Under the pieces are notes generated by a model. That model was given only the letters and a program-made list of their open reading frames with translations, did not search any database and was not told the DNA's origin. 64,000 nt of DNA from Actinomycetes bacterium (lineage in GTDB: Bacteria > Actinomycetota > Actinomycetes > Mycobacteriales > Mycobacteriaceae): contig JAEYUQ010000010.1 in the NCBI GenBank assembly GCA_023432405.1, positions 61,083 to 125,082 on the forward strand. Reading direction: 5' to 3'. The translations under genes and the position numbers were made by a program. Positions 8,340-15,904 of this stretch are shown one piece after another (the first letter of the stretch is position 1; each line of letters opens with the position of its first letter).

Positions 8340-9515
8340 GTGAAGGAAATGCCGGTGCGCCCACTAGCCATTGCGACAATCGTCGCTACCATAGCCGGCT
8401 TCGGAGTCACCTGGATTGCGGCACGAGCTCTAAGTGCGGAAAACTACACAGAATTTGCGGCATTTTGGGGATTGTTTTTTGCCCTGACCGGAACGATTGA
8501 TGGTCTACAGCAAGAGGTCGCCCGCTCAGGTGGGGATAATACGGGGACAGTTTGGATTGCCAGTGGTCTCATTGGTCTGATTGGTGGGGGAATCACCTGG
8601 GTAATAGTGACACCATGGATGCCTGCGCTAGTAGGAAAGGAAGACGCTAAATTTGCTGGAGTCCTCCTTATCTGCGGCATTCTTTCCTACGTATTCCAAG
8701 CAGCTACTCTCGGATTTCTCGCTAACTCCTTACAGTGGGGAAAATATGCCGGCCTTATAGCTTTCGATTCCCTCATACGCCTCATCCTCGCTTTGATCGC
8801 ATGGGTAGCCGGTTGGGGACTTCTTGCCTTTTTCATCATCACAGTATCGGGAGCTCTGACATGGCTGTTCTACTTCCCTGGATGGGGAAACCCCTCTCGC
8901 CTGAGACTTGGAAGCTTCCTGAGAAAAACCATTTCCGCTATGTCCGGCGCCGGTGCGAACTCACTTCTCATTGTTGGTTTTCCTGCACTTAGCAGACTTG
9001 CTCTCGGTGACGCTCCTCAACTACCAGTCATGATTCTGGGACTCACAGTAATCAGAGCACCAATCCTCATTCCACTTCAACGCTTTCATACAGCCATGAT
9101 TGTGGCTTTCTTTAGGCGAAAAGCTCGGCTTCTCGTTGTCGCCACAGCTGTTCTCATCCTCGGGAGTCTAGAAGCCGTGATGGTGTGGGGAATTGGCCCT
9201 TGGATTATTCCCGCAATCTTCGGTACAGATTTTTCCCCCACCCGGGAAGACCTACTCTTCCTCGTCCTGGCATCCACGGGAATAGGACTCCTCACAGTTA
9301 CAGGAGCATATTCACTCGCACACGGAAACCACGCTGCCTATTCACTTGGGTGGCTTACTGCCGCGATAATGGCTTTTTACTCACTAAAAGAGTCATTCCT
9401 CGACATTCCCCAAGCGCTCCTCGTCGCCTCACTCACGGGAATGATTATCCACTTATTCCTAACTTTTCTAGCGCCCAAACCCGACCGGATCTCCGCCCCA
9501 CTGGAGAGTCATTAA
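8340..9515 (+). CDS. polysaccharide flippase-like membrane protein
   Basis: A 391-aa protein with about 10-12 hydrophobic helices along its whole length (starting PLAIATIVATIAGFGVTWIAARALS). It resembles the polysaccharide/O-antigen/teichoic-acid exporter branch of the MATE/MOP superfamily, with the early ARALSAENYTEFAAFWGLFFA typical of Wzx-type flippases. No neighbouring glycosyltransferase shows the substrate. GTG 8340 or ATG 8349 could be the start; a GTGGGGAA repeat lies just upstream. Its last 71 bases overlap the HNH gene on the other strand. Confidence 0.65.
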   Translation: MKEMPVRPLAIATIVATIAGFGVTWIAARALSAENYTEFAAFWGLFFALTGTIDGLQQEVARSGGDNTGTVWIASGLIGLIGGGITWVIVTPWMPALVGKEDAKFAGVLLICGILSYVFQAATLGFLANSLQWGKYAGLIAFDSLIRLILALIAWVAGWGLLAFFIITVSGALTWLFYFPGWGNPSRLRLGSFLRKTISAMSGAGANSLLIVGFPALSRLALGDAPQLPVMILGLTVIRAPILIPLQRFHTAMIVAFFRRKARLLVVATAVLILGSLEAVMVWGIGPWIIPAIFGTDFSPTREDLLFLVLASTGIGLLTVTGAYSLAHGNHAAYSLGWLTAAIMAFYSLKESFLDIPQALLVASLTGMIIHLFLTFLAPKPDRISAPLESH

Positions 9516-10620
9516 ACCTAATTGGTTTTCTGGGATCCGCAGGTTGATATGCTGCTCGACCAGTCTTCGGATCGTGCAGGTAATACCCATTTTTACACTG
9601 TCTATCATCATCATTTTGAGCGTTGTGAGGCCTACATGTCCCTACCAAATTCTCAACGTTCGTTTCCCCGCCATGCTTCCAGGCCTCTACATGGTGAATT
9701 TCCCCACGGGAAACTAAACGTTGACACTCTGGGTCCGCGCACAATATCTGATCCAGAGAAATCATGGCCCGTTGTTTGTCATTGGCATGGCGCGCTGTCC
9801 GATATAAATCAACCGGCTGGGCATGGTCGTCGTACAGCAAAACTAAGCCGTATGGCGCAATTTTTTGCTCAACATACTCCCGCGCGCTGATGAGAGCCCC
9901 CTCAGTGGTGCAAAAAACCGTGTCTTCTCCTGTGTTTTCGCGAGTCACTGTTTTGAGATCATCCATTGCAATAAGTACCGCCGGTTGAAGCCAAGGGTTA
10001 GACTCCTCCCATCCAAAATTCCCCACCAGGGCGTCTGCCATCGCCTGCTGATGGGTCAGCGTTTTGTTCACTTTCCGTAAACGCTTAACAATTTTCTCCA
10101 TCCTACGAGTGAGTTCTGACATCTCCTGTTCGGGCAAACTCAATGTCGCATACCGCATTCCAGCAGCGTCAGTGGCTCGACTGGTGCGAAAATACCGGCG
10201 ACCCCTATCCACTTTCTGAACATCCTCGTTGGCCTTGCGCACAGTCGCGTCCGCCTGACGCTTCAACTCATCAACGGTGAGCTTTGGAGCTATCTGACTC
10301 AGTTGCAAACGCAGATCTTCCTTCCCTACCTTTGCAAATTTGTGCAGCTTATTTACAGCACCGTTGATAACGTGCAGAGCGTCCAGGGATAGTTTCCCCA
10401 CCCGGGAAACCTCCACAGCTTGATCCCGCTTATCGACGTCGTCGCTGGCGCCGAAGAGTGCCCTTCCTAGACGGCGATTTCTACCTGCCTGAGTTTTGGT
10501 GATCCCGAACATATCTGCCAGCTCTTCGTCAGCTCGAGGCCCGTTAGAGTTGCGGAAGAAGTACTCGGCAATATCAATTCCCCTCGTACCGAGTGTGTGA
10601 AGAATATCCCCTATATTCAT
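9445..10620 (-). CDS. HNH endonuclease domain protein (DUF222-like)
   Basis: A 391-aa protein. The N-terminal half is helical and charged, resembling the DUF222 region of actinobacterial HNH proteins. The C-terminal part has CADPECQRLVSRGEIHHVEAWKHGGETNVENLVGTCRPHN, an HNH nuclease with two zinc-type cysteine positions, the HH pair, the central Asn and the final HN. Such genes are multi-copy and often mobile in Actinobacteria; roles range from homing-like elements to defence. The 3-prime end overlaps the convergent flippase gene by 71 bases. It carries three GTGGGGAA repeats. Confidence 0.75.
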   Translation of the reverse strand: MNIGDILHTLGTRGIDIAEYFFRNSNGPRADEELADMFGITKTQAGRNRRLGRALFGASDDVDKRDQAVEVSRVGKLSLDALHVINGAVNKLHKFAKVGKEDLRLQLSQIAPKLTVDELKRQADATVRKANEDVQKVDRGRRYFRTSRATDAAGMRYATLSLPEQEMSELTRRMEKIVKRLRKVNKTLTHQQAMADALVGNFGWEESNPWLQPAVLIAMDDLKTVTRENTGEDTVFCTTEGALISAREYVEQKIAPYGLVLLYDDHAQPVDLYRTARHANDKQRAMISLDQILCADPECQRLVSRGEIHHVEAWKHGGETNVENLVGTCRPHNAQNDDDRQCKNGYYLHDPKTGRAAYQPADPRKPIRFNDSPVGRRSGRVWALEKLGISG

Positions 10621-10887
10621 AGCCTCGAACGCTACTCAGTGGGGAAAATCCTGTCTAGCAGAACAAGCGGCGAACTGTGGATAGCTACCTGCAATTCACA
10701 GTTTCTCCGAGTGGGGAAAATTGGACTTGCCCTACACGCAGTATTGTGAGCGGAACGGAAACCACAAGATCCACACATTCGCGATTCTCAAGTCAAACTG
10801 TGCCGCCAGTATCCCTAACTGTCAAAGATCCCGGTTGTGGCTCCGCTCCGCAAGCCTGATTGCCAAGAAATTCTGAGCTCTACTTCT

Positions 10888-11013
10888 CTACAGTCCTGTT
10901 CCAAGCGCTGTAAACAGAACTGTTGAGGCAGCTAACCTTTCTACACAAGCCTTCGTAGAACCAGCAGGTGTGTATTGGTTGAGTGTGGACTCTGAAAGCT
11001 CACATTTCTCCAC
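10888..11013 (-). pseudogene. possible remnant of an iron-regulated gene
   Basis: GTG 11013 opens a 41-codon frame (MEKCELSESTLNQY ... TALGTGL) ending at TAG 10888. It starts just downstream of the iron box. Beyond the stop, another frame continues with protein-like sequence (ACGAEPQPGSLTVRDTGG, then LVVSVPLTILRVGQV), suggesting frameshifts in a longer ancestral gene. No family is recognised. Confidence 0.3.
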
Positions 11014-11025
11014 AAACAAGTATCT

Positions 11026-11044
11026 ATAGGTAACCCTAACCTAA
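11026..11044 (-). promoter_or_regulatory. DtxR/IdeR-type iron box
   Basis: ATAGGTAACCCTAACCTAA matches the DtxR consensus TTAGGTTAGCCTAACCTAA at 16 of 19 positions. On the minus strand a TTGACA lies immediately upstream (at about 11052-11057), so the box overlaps the -35/-10 spacer as expected for a repressible promoter firing toward lower coordinates. The gene it served appears decayed. Confidence 0.65.
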
Positions 11045-11370
11045 CTATATTTGTCAAGGGTGGGAGAATTTTTCTGATAAAAACCTCGACAACCGGCGGG
11101 GAATAGAGTCCCTTGAGATGGCTCTAACAAAAAGGGATATATCTGCACTATGCCCGGACGGTAGTCTCACAGCCATTGCCGAGGTGGTTGTCTCATCGTG
11201 TCGCACAAGGCCAAGTGAAAAGGCACCTAATATACTCATCAGCCCATGCAGTTACTGGGTTCACGCGACCATCACTGAAACTAACGGTGTCACATCGAAA
11301 GTTCTGAAGAGAACGCCAGAAGACATAGGCGAGAAAATCCCCACCCGGAAGAACTCCGACGATTTTTGGA

Positions 11371-11442
11371 GCCGCTTGAGAGAATCGAACTCTCGACCTA
11401 TTCATTACGAGTGAATCGCTCTACCGACTGAGCTAAAGCGGC
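11371..11442 (-). tRNA. tRNA-Thr (CGT anticodon)
   Basis: 72 bases fold as a cloverleaf: acceptor GCCGCTT with AAGCGGC, D stem GCTC/GAGC, anticodon stem ATTCA/TGAAT with loop CTCGTAA (anticodon CGT, threonine), and T arm GAGAG-TTCGATT-CTCTC. CCA is not encoded. Confidence 0.95.
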
Positions 11443-11625
11443 ATGCCCATCACTTTTGCTAACTATTCACTTGCTTCCACAAGCGTCTCAACACTGACAT
11501 CAACCAGTACAGGTGACCATCTCAAGATGCTCGCAAACAATGTCCTAGGACATCGCTGTGATGAACTCGTCCCATAGTACATGAGGTAACAATGGTGAGA
11601 AAATCACGTATTTCCCCACCCGGGG

Positions 11626-12939
11626 CTACTCTGCCCCACACGCTATGCGCAATTTCCCCACTAGGGCATCAAACGCAATCACCGGCGCCACGTTCTGCGC
11701 AAATGCCTCCCGGCACACAGCAATAGCATCTAGGCAGTCCAGCAGCCCTTGCACTGACACTCTCTGCGCCAGGTGCCCTGAGAGAGGTTCAAAATCAGGG
11801 TGTACCAACTGGACCTGAGCTCCGACGGAAATCATCAACGCATCTCGATACAATCCCGCCAAATCCATCAATTCGAGATCAAAAATGTCTCTCATCCGGC
11901 GTGTCGCCTGGCGCTTTTGACGTTTTTCCAAATCGTTGAGCTGCGTAGCTGTTCCTCGCAAGGCTTTTGCAGTTCCTCGCCCTTTTGACCCCACTCCCAG
12001 CGCAATCTCTAGCTTTCTGCGTTCCTCGGCGTCAGCTTCAGCGTATGATTCCTCCGCCTCCGCCTTAGCTGCAGCAACTAGCCCTCCAACAGCCCGAAAT
12101 GCCTCGTGACCTTGAAAAATAGACTCACCCAATCCTAGGATTTGTGCCCGTCGTTGCTGTGCCTGCTGGGAGTTAATCAGTCGGCGAGCACGCCCAACGT
12201 GCATCCAGGAGGTTGTCGCGGCAAGAGCGGCGTCGTTCTGGGAAGCCCCTTCGGCTACAAGGAGGCGCGTGACTTCTGCGGCCGAGGGCGTCGGCACGTA
12301 AACATGACGGCACCTGGATCGCAGAGTTACAGAAAAATCTGCTGGATCTGTACTGGGGGCGCAAAGAATAATGACAGTGTGCTCCGGCGGCTCCTCCACA
12401 GTCTTGAGCAGAGCATTTGACGCCTGCTCGTTGAGCCTGTCAGCATCCTCCACAATAATCACGCGCCAATGCCCCACTGTGGGCATGGTGGCCGCCGTAT
12501 CCACAATTTCCCGCACCTGCCCTACGGAAATAATGAGTTCCTCCGGAACGATGTGAATCACATCGGTGTGCGAATCATTGAACACTGCCCGGCACGCGTC
12601 ACATTTCCCGCACCCGGGGTGCTGAGAATTTGTGCACTCCAGCGCTGCCGCCAAACTCAGTGCCGCGATAGATCGCCCTGACCCCGGAGGGCCTGTGAAC
12701 AGCCATGCGTGTGTCATCGCCGTAGAATTGTGCGTTTTTTCCTTGGCGACGCCCGCCTCGGTGGGGAAATTTTCCCCACCGTCACCGCCACTACCTGTCG
12801 TGGCAACCCCCTCATACGCCTCTCCACCAATACCGGAAACACCCTCAGCAATTTCCCCACCCGCAGCAAACGCAGCCTCCATAATGGAAGACAGCACCTG
12901 CGGTACACCCCGGAGACGCTCCTCAACAGACATCATCAC
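11626..12939 (-). CDS. holB: DNA polymerase III delta-prime subunit
   Basis: Clamp-loader subunit of the replicative polymerase, 437 aa (usual about 400 in mycobacteria). P-loop TGPPGSGRS, the zinc module CGKCDAC, the Walker B region VIIVEDADRLNEQASNALLKTVEEPP and the SRC motif TLRSRCRHVYVP are present. Between the first helix and the P-loop lies an unusual Gly/Glu-rich insert (about residues 27-75) encoded in part by two copies of the GTGGGGAA repeat (AAGGEIAEG and GDGGENFPT). Start may be GTG 12939 or the ATGs at 12936 and 12933. It is divergent from the cyclase gene, as in M. tuberculosis Rv3644c/Rv3645. Confidence 0.92.
   Translation of the reverse strand: MMMSVEERLRGVPQVLSSIMEAAFAAGGEIAEGVSGIGGEAYEGVATTGSGGDGGENFPTEAGVAKEKTHNSTAMTHAWLFTGPPGSGRSIAALSLAAALECTNSQHPGCGKCDACRAVFNDSHTDVIHIVPEELIISVGQVREIVDTAATMPTVGHWRVIIVEDADRLNEQASNALLKTVEEPPEHTVIILCAPSTDPADFSVTLRSRCRHVYVPTPSAAEVTRLLVAEGASQNDAALAATTSWMHVGRARRLINSQQAQQRRAQILGLGESIFQGHEAFRAVGGLVAAAKAEAEESYAEADAEERRKLEIALGVGSKGRGTAKALRGTATQLNDLEKRQKRQATRRMRDIFDLELMDLAGLYRDALMISVGAQVQLVHPDFEPLSGHLAQRVSVQGLLDCLDAIAVCREAFAQNVAPVIAFDALVGKLRIACGAE
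12760..12780. repeat. 21-bp inverted GTGGGGAA repeat inside holB
   Basis: GGTGGGGAAA, a single T, then TTTCCCCACC: two octamer half-sites tail to tail forming a perfect inverted repeat. It lies within the holB frame in the insert before the P-loop. Confidence 0.9.
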
Positions 12940-12975
12940 GCTGAACAGCCTAGCCGTGTCATTAGAGTAAAGAGC

Positions 12976-14481
12976 ATGACTCGAGAAGTGACCGGAAATA
13001 CTTACCGGCTTGTGTATATCCTCGGCGTGTTGGGAATCAACATCACTGCGGCTATAGCAATCCCGTTTTTCCTGCGCTTTCTAACTCCCATGCCAGAAAC
13101 TGCGGAGTTTTTCCACCACTATCCTCACATCGTTTTGTACTCGGGTCTCATAACTATTCTCGGTATCGCCGTCGGCGCCTCAATCATGTTTGTCTTGATG
13201 CGCCCCGTTCGCCTCTGGTGGGGAAATCCAGATGGGCAGGATCAATACCACGTCCAGCGTCTCGTGGTTCGCATACCTGTTTATCAGACTGCTATCTGCG
13301 CAGTGGTGTGGATCATCATCATGTGTTTGACTACGCTCCTGGCCACCACAATTTCTGCCACCCTCACTCTCATCATTTTCTCCACTATGGCGCTCACCGC
13401 CCTAGAGGCTATTCTCCTGACCTATCTTCTTGCGGAACGTGCGGTTCGTCCGCTGGCGGCTCTTGCTCTGGAACGAAGCTTTACCCCTGGAAAGCTCCAG
13501 GGGTCCATCAAATCTAGACTCCGCATCTTTTGGACTGTCACCAGTGCAATACCTCTCGCGGGGATCATTCTGTTACTTCTGAGCCACGCCTTTGGCATTA
13601 TCCCCACTGTGTTACCGGCTATCACTGCGCTGGCTGTCCTTGCGATCCTGACGGGTTTTCTTACCATTTCCCGGCTGACGCAGAGCATGGTGGAGCCTAT
13701 TTCCGAGCTGCGGAAGGGGATTGAACGCGTCCGCCAGGGTAATTTGGGGGATCCTGTCAATGTGTACGACGGCACGGAAATCGGTGTCCTCCAGGTTGGG
13801 TATAACGCTCTGCTCAGTCAGCTGCGTGAACGTCTGCGTTTTCGCGATATTTTCAACAAATATGTTGGCACTCAGGTAGCTGAGCACGCTCTGCGCAAGG
13901 ATGACCCCACTTTGGGTGGGGAGGAGCTAAAGGTTGCAGCGCTCTTCGTGGACGTTATTAGTTCCACTACTTTCGTGAAACAGCATTCCCCCACCGAGGC
14001 GGTGGCCGAGCTCAACAGGTTCTTTGCCGCTGTCGTAGAGGTCATTCACAGACATCACGGCATCATTAACAAGTTCCAGGGCGACGCCGTTCTAGCCGTG
14101 TTCGGAGCGCCGTCGCCACTGGAAGACGCCACCACCCACGCTCTCGCGGCGGCTCGTGAACTTCACGAAGAGATAGATTCTTTCCCTCTCCAGGCGGGTA
14201 TTGGGGTGTGTACCGGCCCGGTGGTTGCGGGGAATATCGGAAGTTCTGATCGCTTCGAGTACACCATCATTGGGGACGCTGTTAATTCTGCGGCGCGTTT
14301 GACGGAGCTGGCCAAGAAAACTCCATCGGGAGTGCTCACTAATGTCAGTACCCTTAACGACGCCACACTCCAAGAGCAAAGCAACTGGACCTTGATGACG
14401 TCTGTGGAACTGCGTGGGCGCCAGGAGATGACACAATTGGCGCGACCAACCCGCTCAACTCTGGCGGAGCAAGCCGATTAG
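12976..14481 (+). CDS. cya: membrane class III adenylate cyclase with HAMP domain
   Basis: Makes cAMP from ATP, 501 aa from ATG 12976. Six hydrophobic segments occupy the first ~260 residues, a HAMP linker follows (around LTQSMVEPISELRKGIERV), then the catalytic domain. Catalytic residues are intact: metal-binding Asp in LFVDVISST, NKFQGDAVLAVFGAP with the second Asp and substrate Lys, and IIGDAVNSAARLTEL with the Asn/Arg transition-state pair. Homologue of M. tuberculosis Rv3645, in the same place between holB and topA. The cAMP receptor GlxR is encoded at 41 kb. The longer frame upstream to 12709 runs through holB and is not used. Confidence 0.9.
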   Translation: MTREVTGNTYRLVYILGVLGINITAAIAIPFFLRFLTPMPETAEFFHHYPHIVLYSGLITILGIAVGASIMFVLMRPVRLWWGNPDGQDQYHVQRLVVRIPVYQTAICAVVWIIIMCLTTLLATTISATLTLIIFSTMALTALEAILLTYLLAERAVRPLAALALERSFTPGKLQGSIKSRLRIFWTVTSAIPLAGIILLLLSHAFGIIPTVLPAITALAVLAILTGFLTISRLTQSMVEPISELRKGIERVRQGNLGDPVNVYDGTEIGVLQVGYNALLSQLRERLRFRDIFNKYVGTQVAEHALRKDDPTLGGEELKVAALFVDVISSTTFVKQHSPTEAVAELNRFFAAVVEVIHRHHGIINKFQGDAVLAVFGAPSPLEDATTHALAAARELHEEIDSFPLQAGIGVCTGPVVAGNIGSSDRFEYTIIGDAVNSAARLTELAKKTPSGVLTNVSTLNDATLQEQSNWTLMTSVELRGRQEMTQLARPTRSTLAEQAD

Positions 14482-14509
14482 TGGGGAATTTTGCCCAGTT
14501 TCCCCACTA
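14479..14509 (+). terminator. hairpin formed by paired GTGGGGAA repeats after the cyclase
   Basis: TAGTGGGGAA (14479-14488, including the cyclase stop codon) pairs with TTCCCCACTA (14500-14509), a perfect 10-bp stem with an 11-base loop. No T-run follows, so termination is uncertain; it is a clear case of the repeat forming a gene-end hairpin. Confidence 0.5.
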
Positions 14510-14513
14510 GCGA

Positions 14514-14541
14514 TTGAATAATTATCCCACGGTCCTATAAT
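14514..14541 (+). promoter_or_regulatory. promoter of the secreted 92-aa protein
   Basis: TTGAAT (14514-14519) and a perfect TATAAT (14536-14541) are separated by 16 bases. They lie about 70 bases before the ATG at 14612, which has AAAGGAG before it. A good match to a primary sigma factor promoter. Confidence 0.7.
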
Positions 14542-14611
14542 GACATTCACAGCTTTCTTAGAAAACATTAAGAAGGCTTGTCTATCCCCTGTGCTCAAAG
14601 GAGACATAATC

Positions 14612-14890
14612 ATGAAGCTTTCTCAGAAGATGGTTGCCGCTGCGGTTGCTGCTTCGGCCGCTTTCGTTGTCGTTGCCCCTGCTAACGCCGAAGACGTTAC
14701 CACCGAACCCACCACCACCCAGACCGCTGTTGATAAGCAGAAGGCTCAGGCTGAACTGACCTCTCAGCAACTGGACAACGCCAAGAAGGGCGTGGAGACC
14801 GCTAATGGCATCCTGGACGGCTTGGGCAAGATCAGCGATCTCCTGGGCTTCAATGCTTCCGCAACTGCCGAAGCTGAGGCAGATTGCTAG
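14612..14890 (+). CDS. small secreted protein with a C-terminal cysteine
   Basis: A 92-aa precursor from ATG 14612 (AAAGGAG ribosome site). Sec signal peptide MKLSQKMVAAAVAASAAF then VVAPANA, with a likely cleavage before EDVTTEP. The mature ~66 residues are Thr/Glu-rich, then a helical stretch (DKQKAQAELTSQQLDNAKKG) and a Gly/Leu segment (ILDGLGKISDLLGFNA), ending AEAEADC with the only cysteine as last residue. It has its own promoter and a strong terminator, so it is probably well expressed alone. No known family; the lone terminal Cys suggests dimerisation or surface attachment, which is inference. Confidence 0.75.
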   Translation: MKLSQKMVAAAVAASAAFVVVAPANAEDVTTEPTTTQTAVDKQKAQAELTSQQLDNAKKGVETANGILDGLGKISDLLGFNASATAEAEADC

Positions 14891-14925
14891 GCATAACCGC
14901 CTAGAACATCGCGGATAAGAACCGC

Positions 14926-14961
14926 AACCCGAAGAATCCTTGTGTTTCTTCGGGTTTTTCT
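14926..14961 (+). terminator. intrinsic terminator after the secreted protein gene
   Basis: AACCCGAAGAA (14926-14936) pairs with TTCTTCGGGTT (14946-14956), an 11-bp stem with a 9-base loop, followed by TTTCTT. A textbook Rho-independent terminator on the plus strand. Confidence 0.9.
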
Positions 14962-15061
14962 TGTGTTTTCCCCTTGCCGACGCCGCTCTTCTCTTCTGAA
15001 GCTCCTCCCCTTCCGAGGCTTTCTGGCACTAGCTCCTCACGGAGCCTCCCCCTGCCCTAGT

Positions 15062-15604
15062 TCATAGGTGGCGCCGCAGCAATCCATCGTTGATGAGCAG
15101 GTCACCAACCCCCACCATGAGTCGAGCCACCCCTCTGGCCAATGTAGATACCGTTCCCTCTCGTGGAGTTCCCCCACTGAGAACTCTTGCCGCAAGCCCC
15201 AAGTTTGCCCCGTGACTAATTCCCCACCCGGGGCCTCCTCCACCCGCCAAAACAGGATTATTCCCAAGGGCTACAGTGGCACCAGCATTGATCCCCGCCA
15301 GTACGCCTTTCCAAGAGTGATCTCGAACAATACTTGCAGTGGCTCCTAGAAGACCCACTGCAAGTCCCACCCGTGTGGGGCGAGCTCCTTCAAGCCACAA
15401 GGCAGGCGCCCACACTCTCCCAAGTGCTCCCAGAGCGGTGGCACCTTGAAGGCGTGTGCTGTTTTTGCTTCGTAGTAAGGGGCCCAGCAGAAACGGTCTG
15501 CGGAACCAGCGTGTCCACAGGAGAGCCAGATAAATCGCGCGTTCAGGCTCTCGACGTGCAGCACGGACGTCGATAAGGAGTGCTTGAGTGCCTTGAGAGG
15601 TCAT
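15062..15604 (-). CDS. conserved-position hypothetical protein between cyclase and topA
   Basis: 180 aa from ATG 15604 (MTSQGTQALLIDVRAARREPERA). The sequence is Arg/Gly/Leu-rich with moderately hydrophobic stretches (VGLAVGLLGATASIV, GVLAGINAGATVALG) and no motif I can name. The frame continues upstream to 15877, but that extension is low-complexity and contains a 30-base tandem repeat and two dispersed repeats, so I prefer the internal start. M. tuberculosis has a conserved hypothetical near topA (Rv3647c); whether this is its counterpart cannot be judged by eye. Confidence 0.5.
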   Translation of the reverse strand: MTSQGTQALLIDVRAARREPERAIYLALLWTRWFRRPFLLGPLLRSKNSTRLQGATALGALGRVWAPALWLEGARPTRVGLAVGLLGATASIVRDHSWKGVLAGINAGATVALGNNPVLAGGGGPGWGISHGANLGLAARVLSGGTPREGTVSTLARGVARLMVGVGDLLINDGLLRRHL

Positions 15605-15904
15605 AGTGAGGAATGTCCTCAGGCCGCTCCCGACTCCGACGCCTCGGCGCCTTTTCTGCTCATAATTCCCCACCCGGGCTTCTTCTGCCACTTCCACCGC
15701 CTCTGCTTCTTCTTGTCTGTTTTCTCCTTCGGATGGCCCCAAGGAAGCTCCCGCAAGGTCACGAGAGTTATAGGGAGCTCCCGCAAGGTCACGAGAGTTA
15801 CCGAAAGCTACCTCTACCTCTTCGTGTTCTTCGTGGCGTTTCTCTCGGGTGGTTTCTTTTCCCCACCCGGGAGCCACTCTTTAGCTTCTGCCCCCTACTC
15901 TCCC
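15605..15904. other. low-complexity interval before the topA 3-prime end
   Basis: About 300 bases with two GTGGGGAA repeats (15666 and 15859), a tandem repeat (15744-15800) and Glu/Arg-rich translation in the minus frame. It could be an N-terminal extension of the gene ending at 15062, but composition argues for non-coding spacer. Confidence 0.4.
15744..15800. repeat. two-copy tandem repeat, 30-bp period
   Basis: An identical 25-base unit beginning AGCTCCCGCAAGGTCACG occurs at 15746-15770 and 15776-15800. The period of 30 keeps frame; on the minus strand it would encode NSRDLAGA twice. Confidence 0.85.

Larger units (their letters stand above)
10621..11370. other. long gene-poor interval with decayed coding traces and an iron box
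   Basis: About 750 bases between the HNH gene and tRNA-Thr hold no convincing intact gene. They contain two GTGGGGAA repeats (10639 and 10711), a near-consensus iron box (11026-11044) and short broken minus-strand frames below it (10888-11013 and the stretch down to about 10680). The interval may be a decayed iron-regulated gene. The part from 11046 to 11370 shows nothing I can identify. Confidence 0.5.

Noticed and set aside
11118..11414. 98-codon plus frame next to the iron box
   Set aside because: It runs into the tRNA-Thr gene on the opposite strand and shows no domain or ribosome site.
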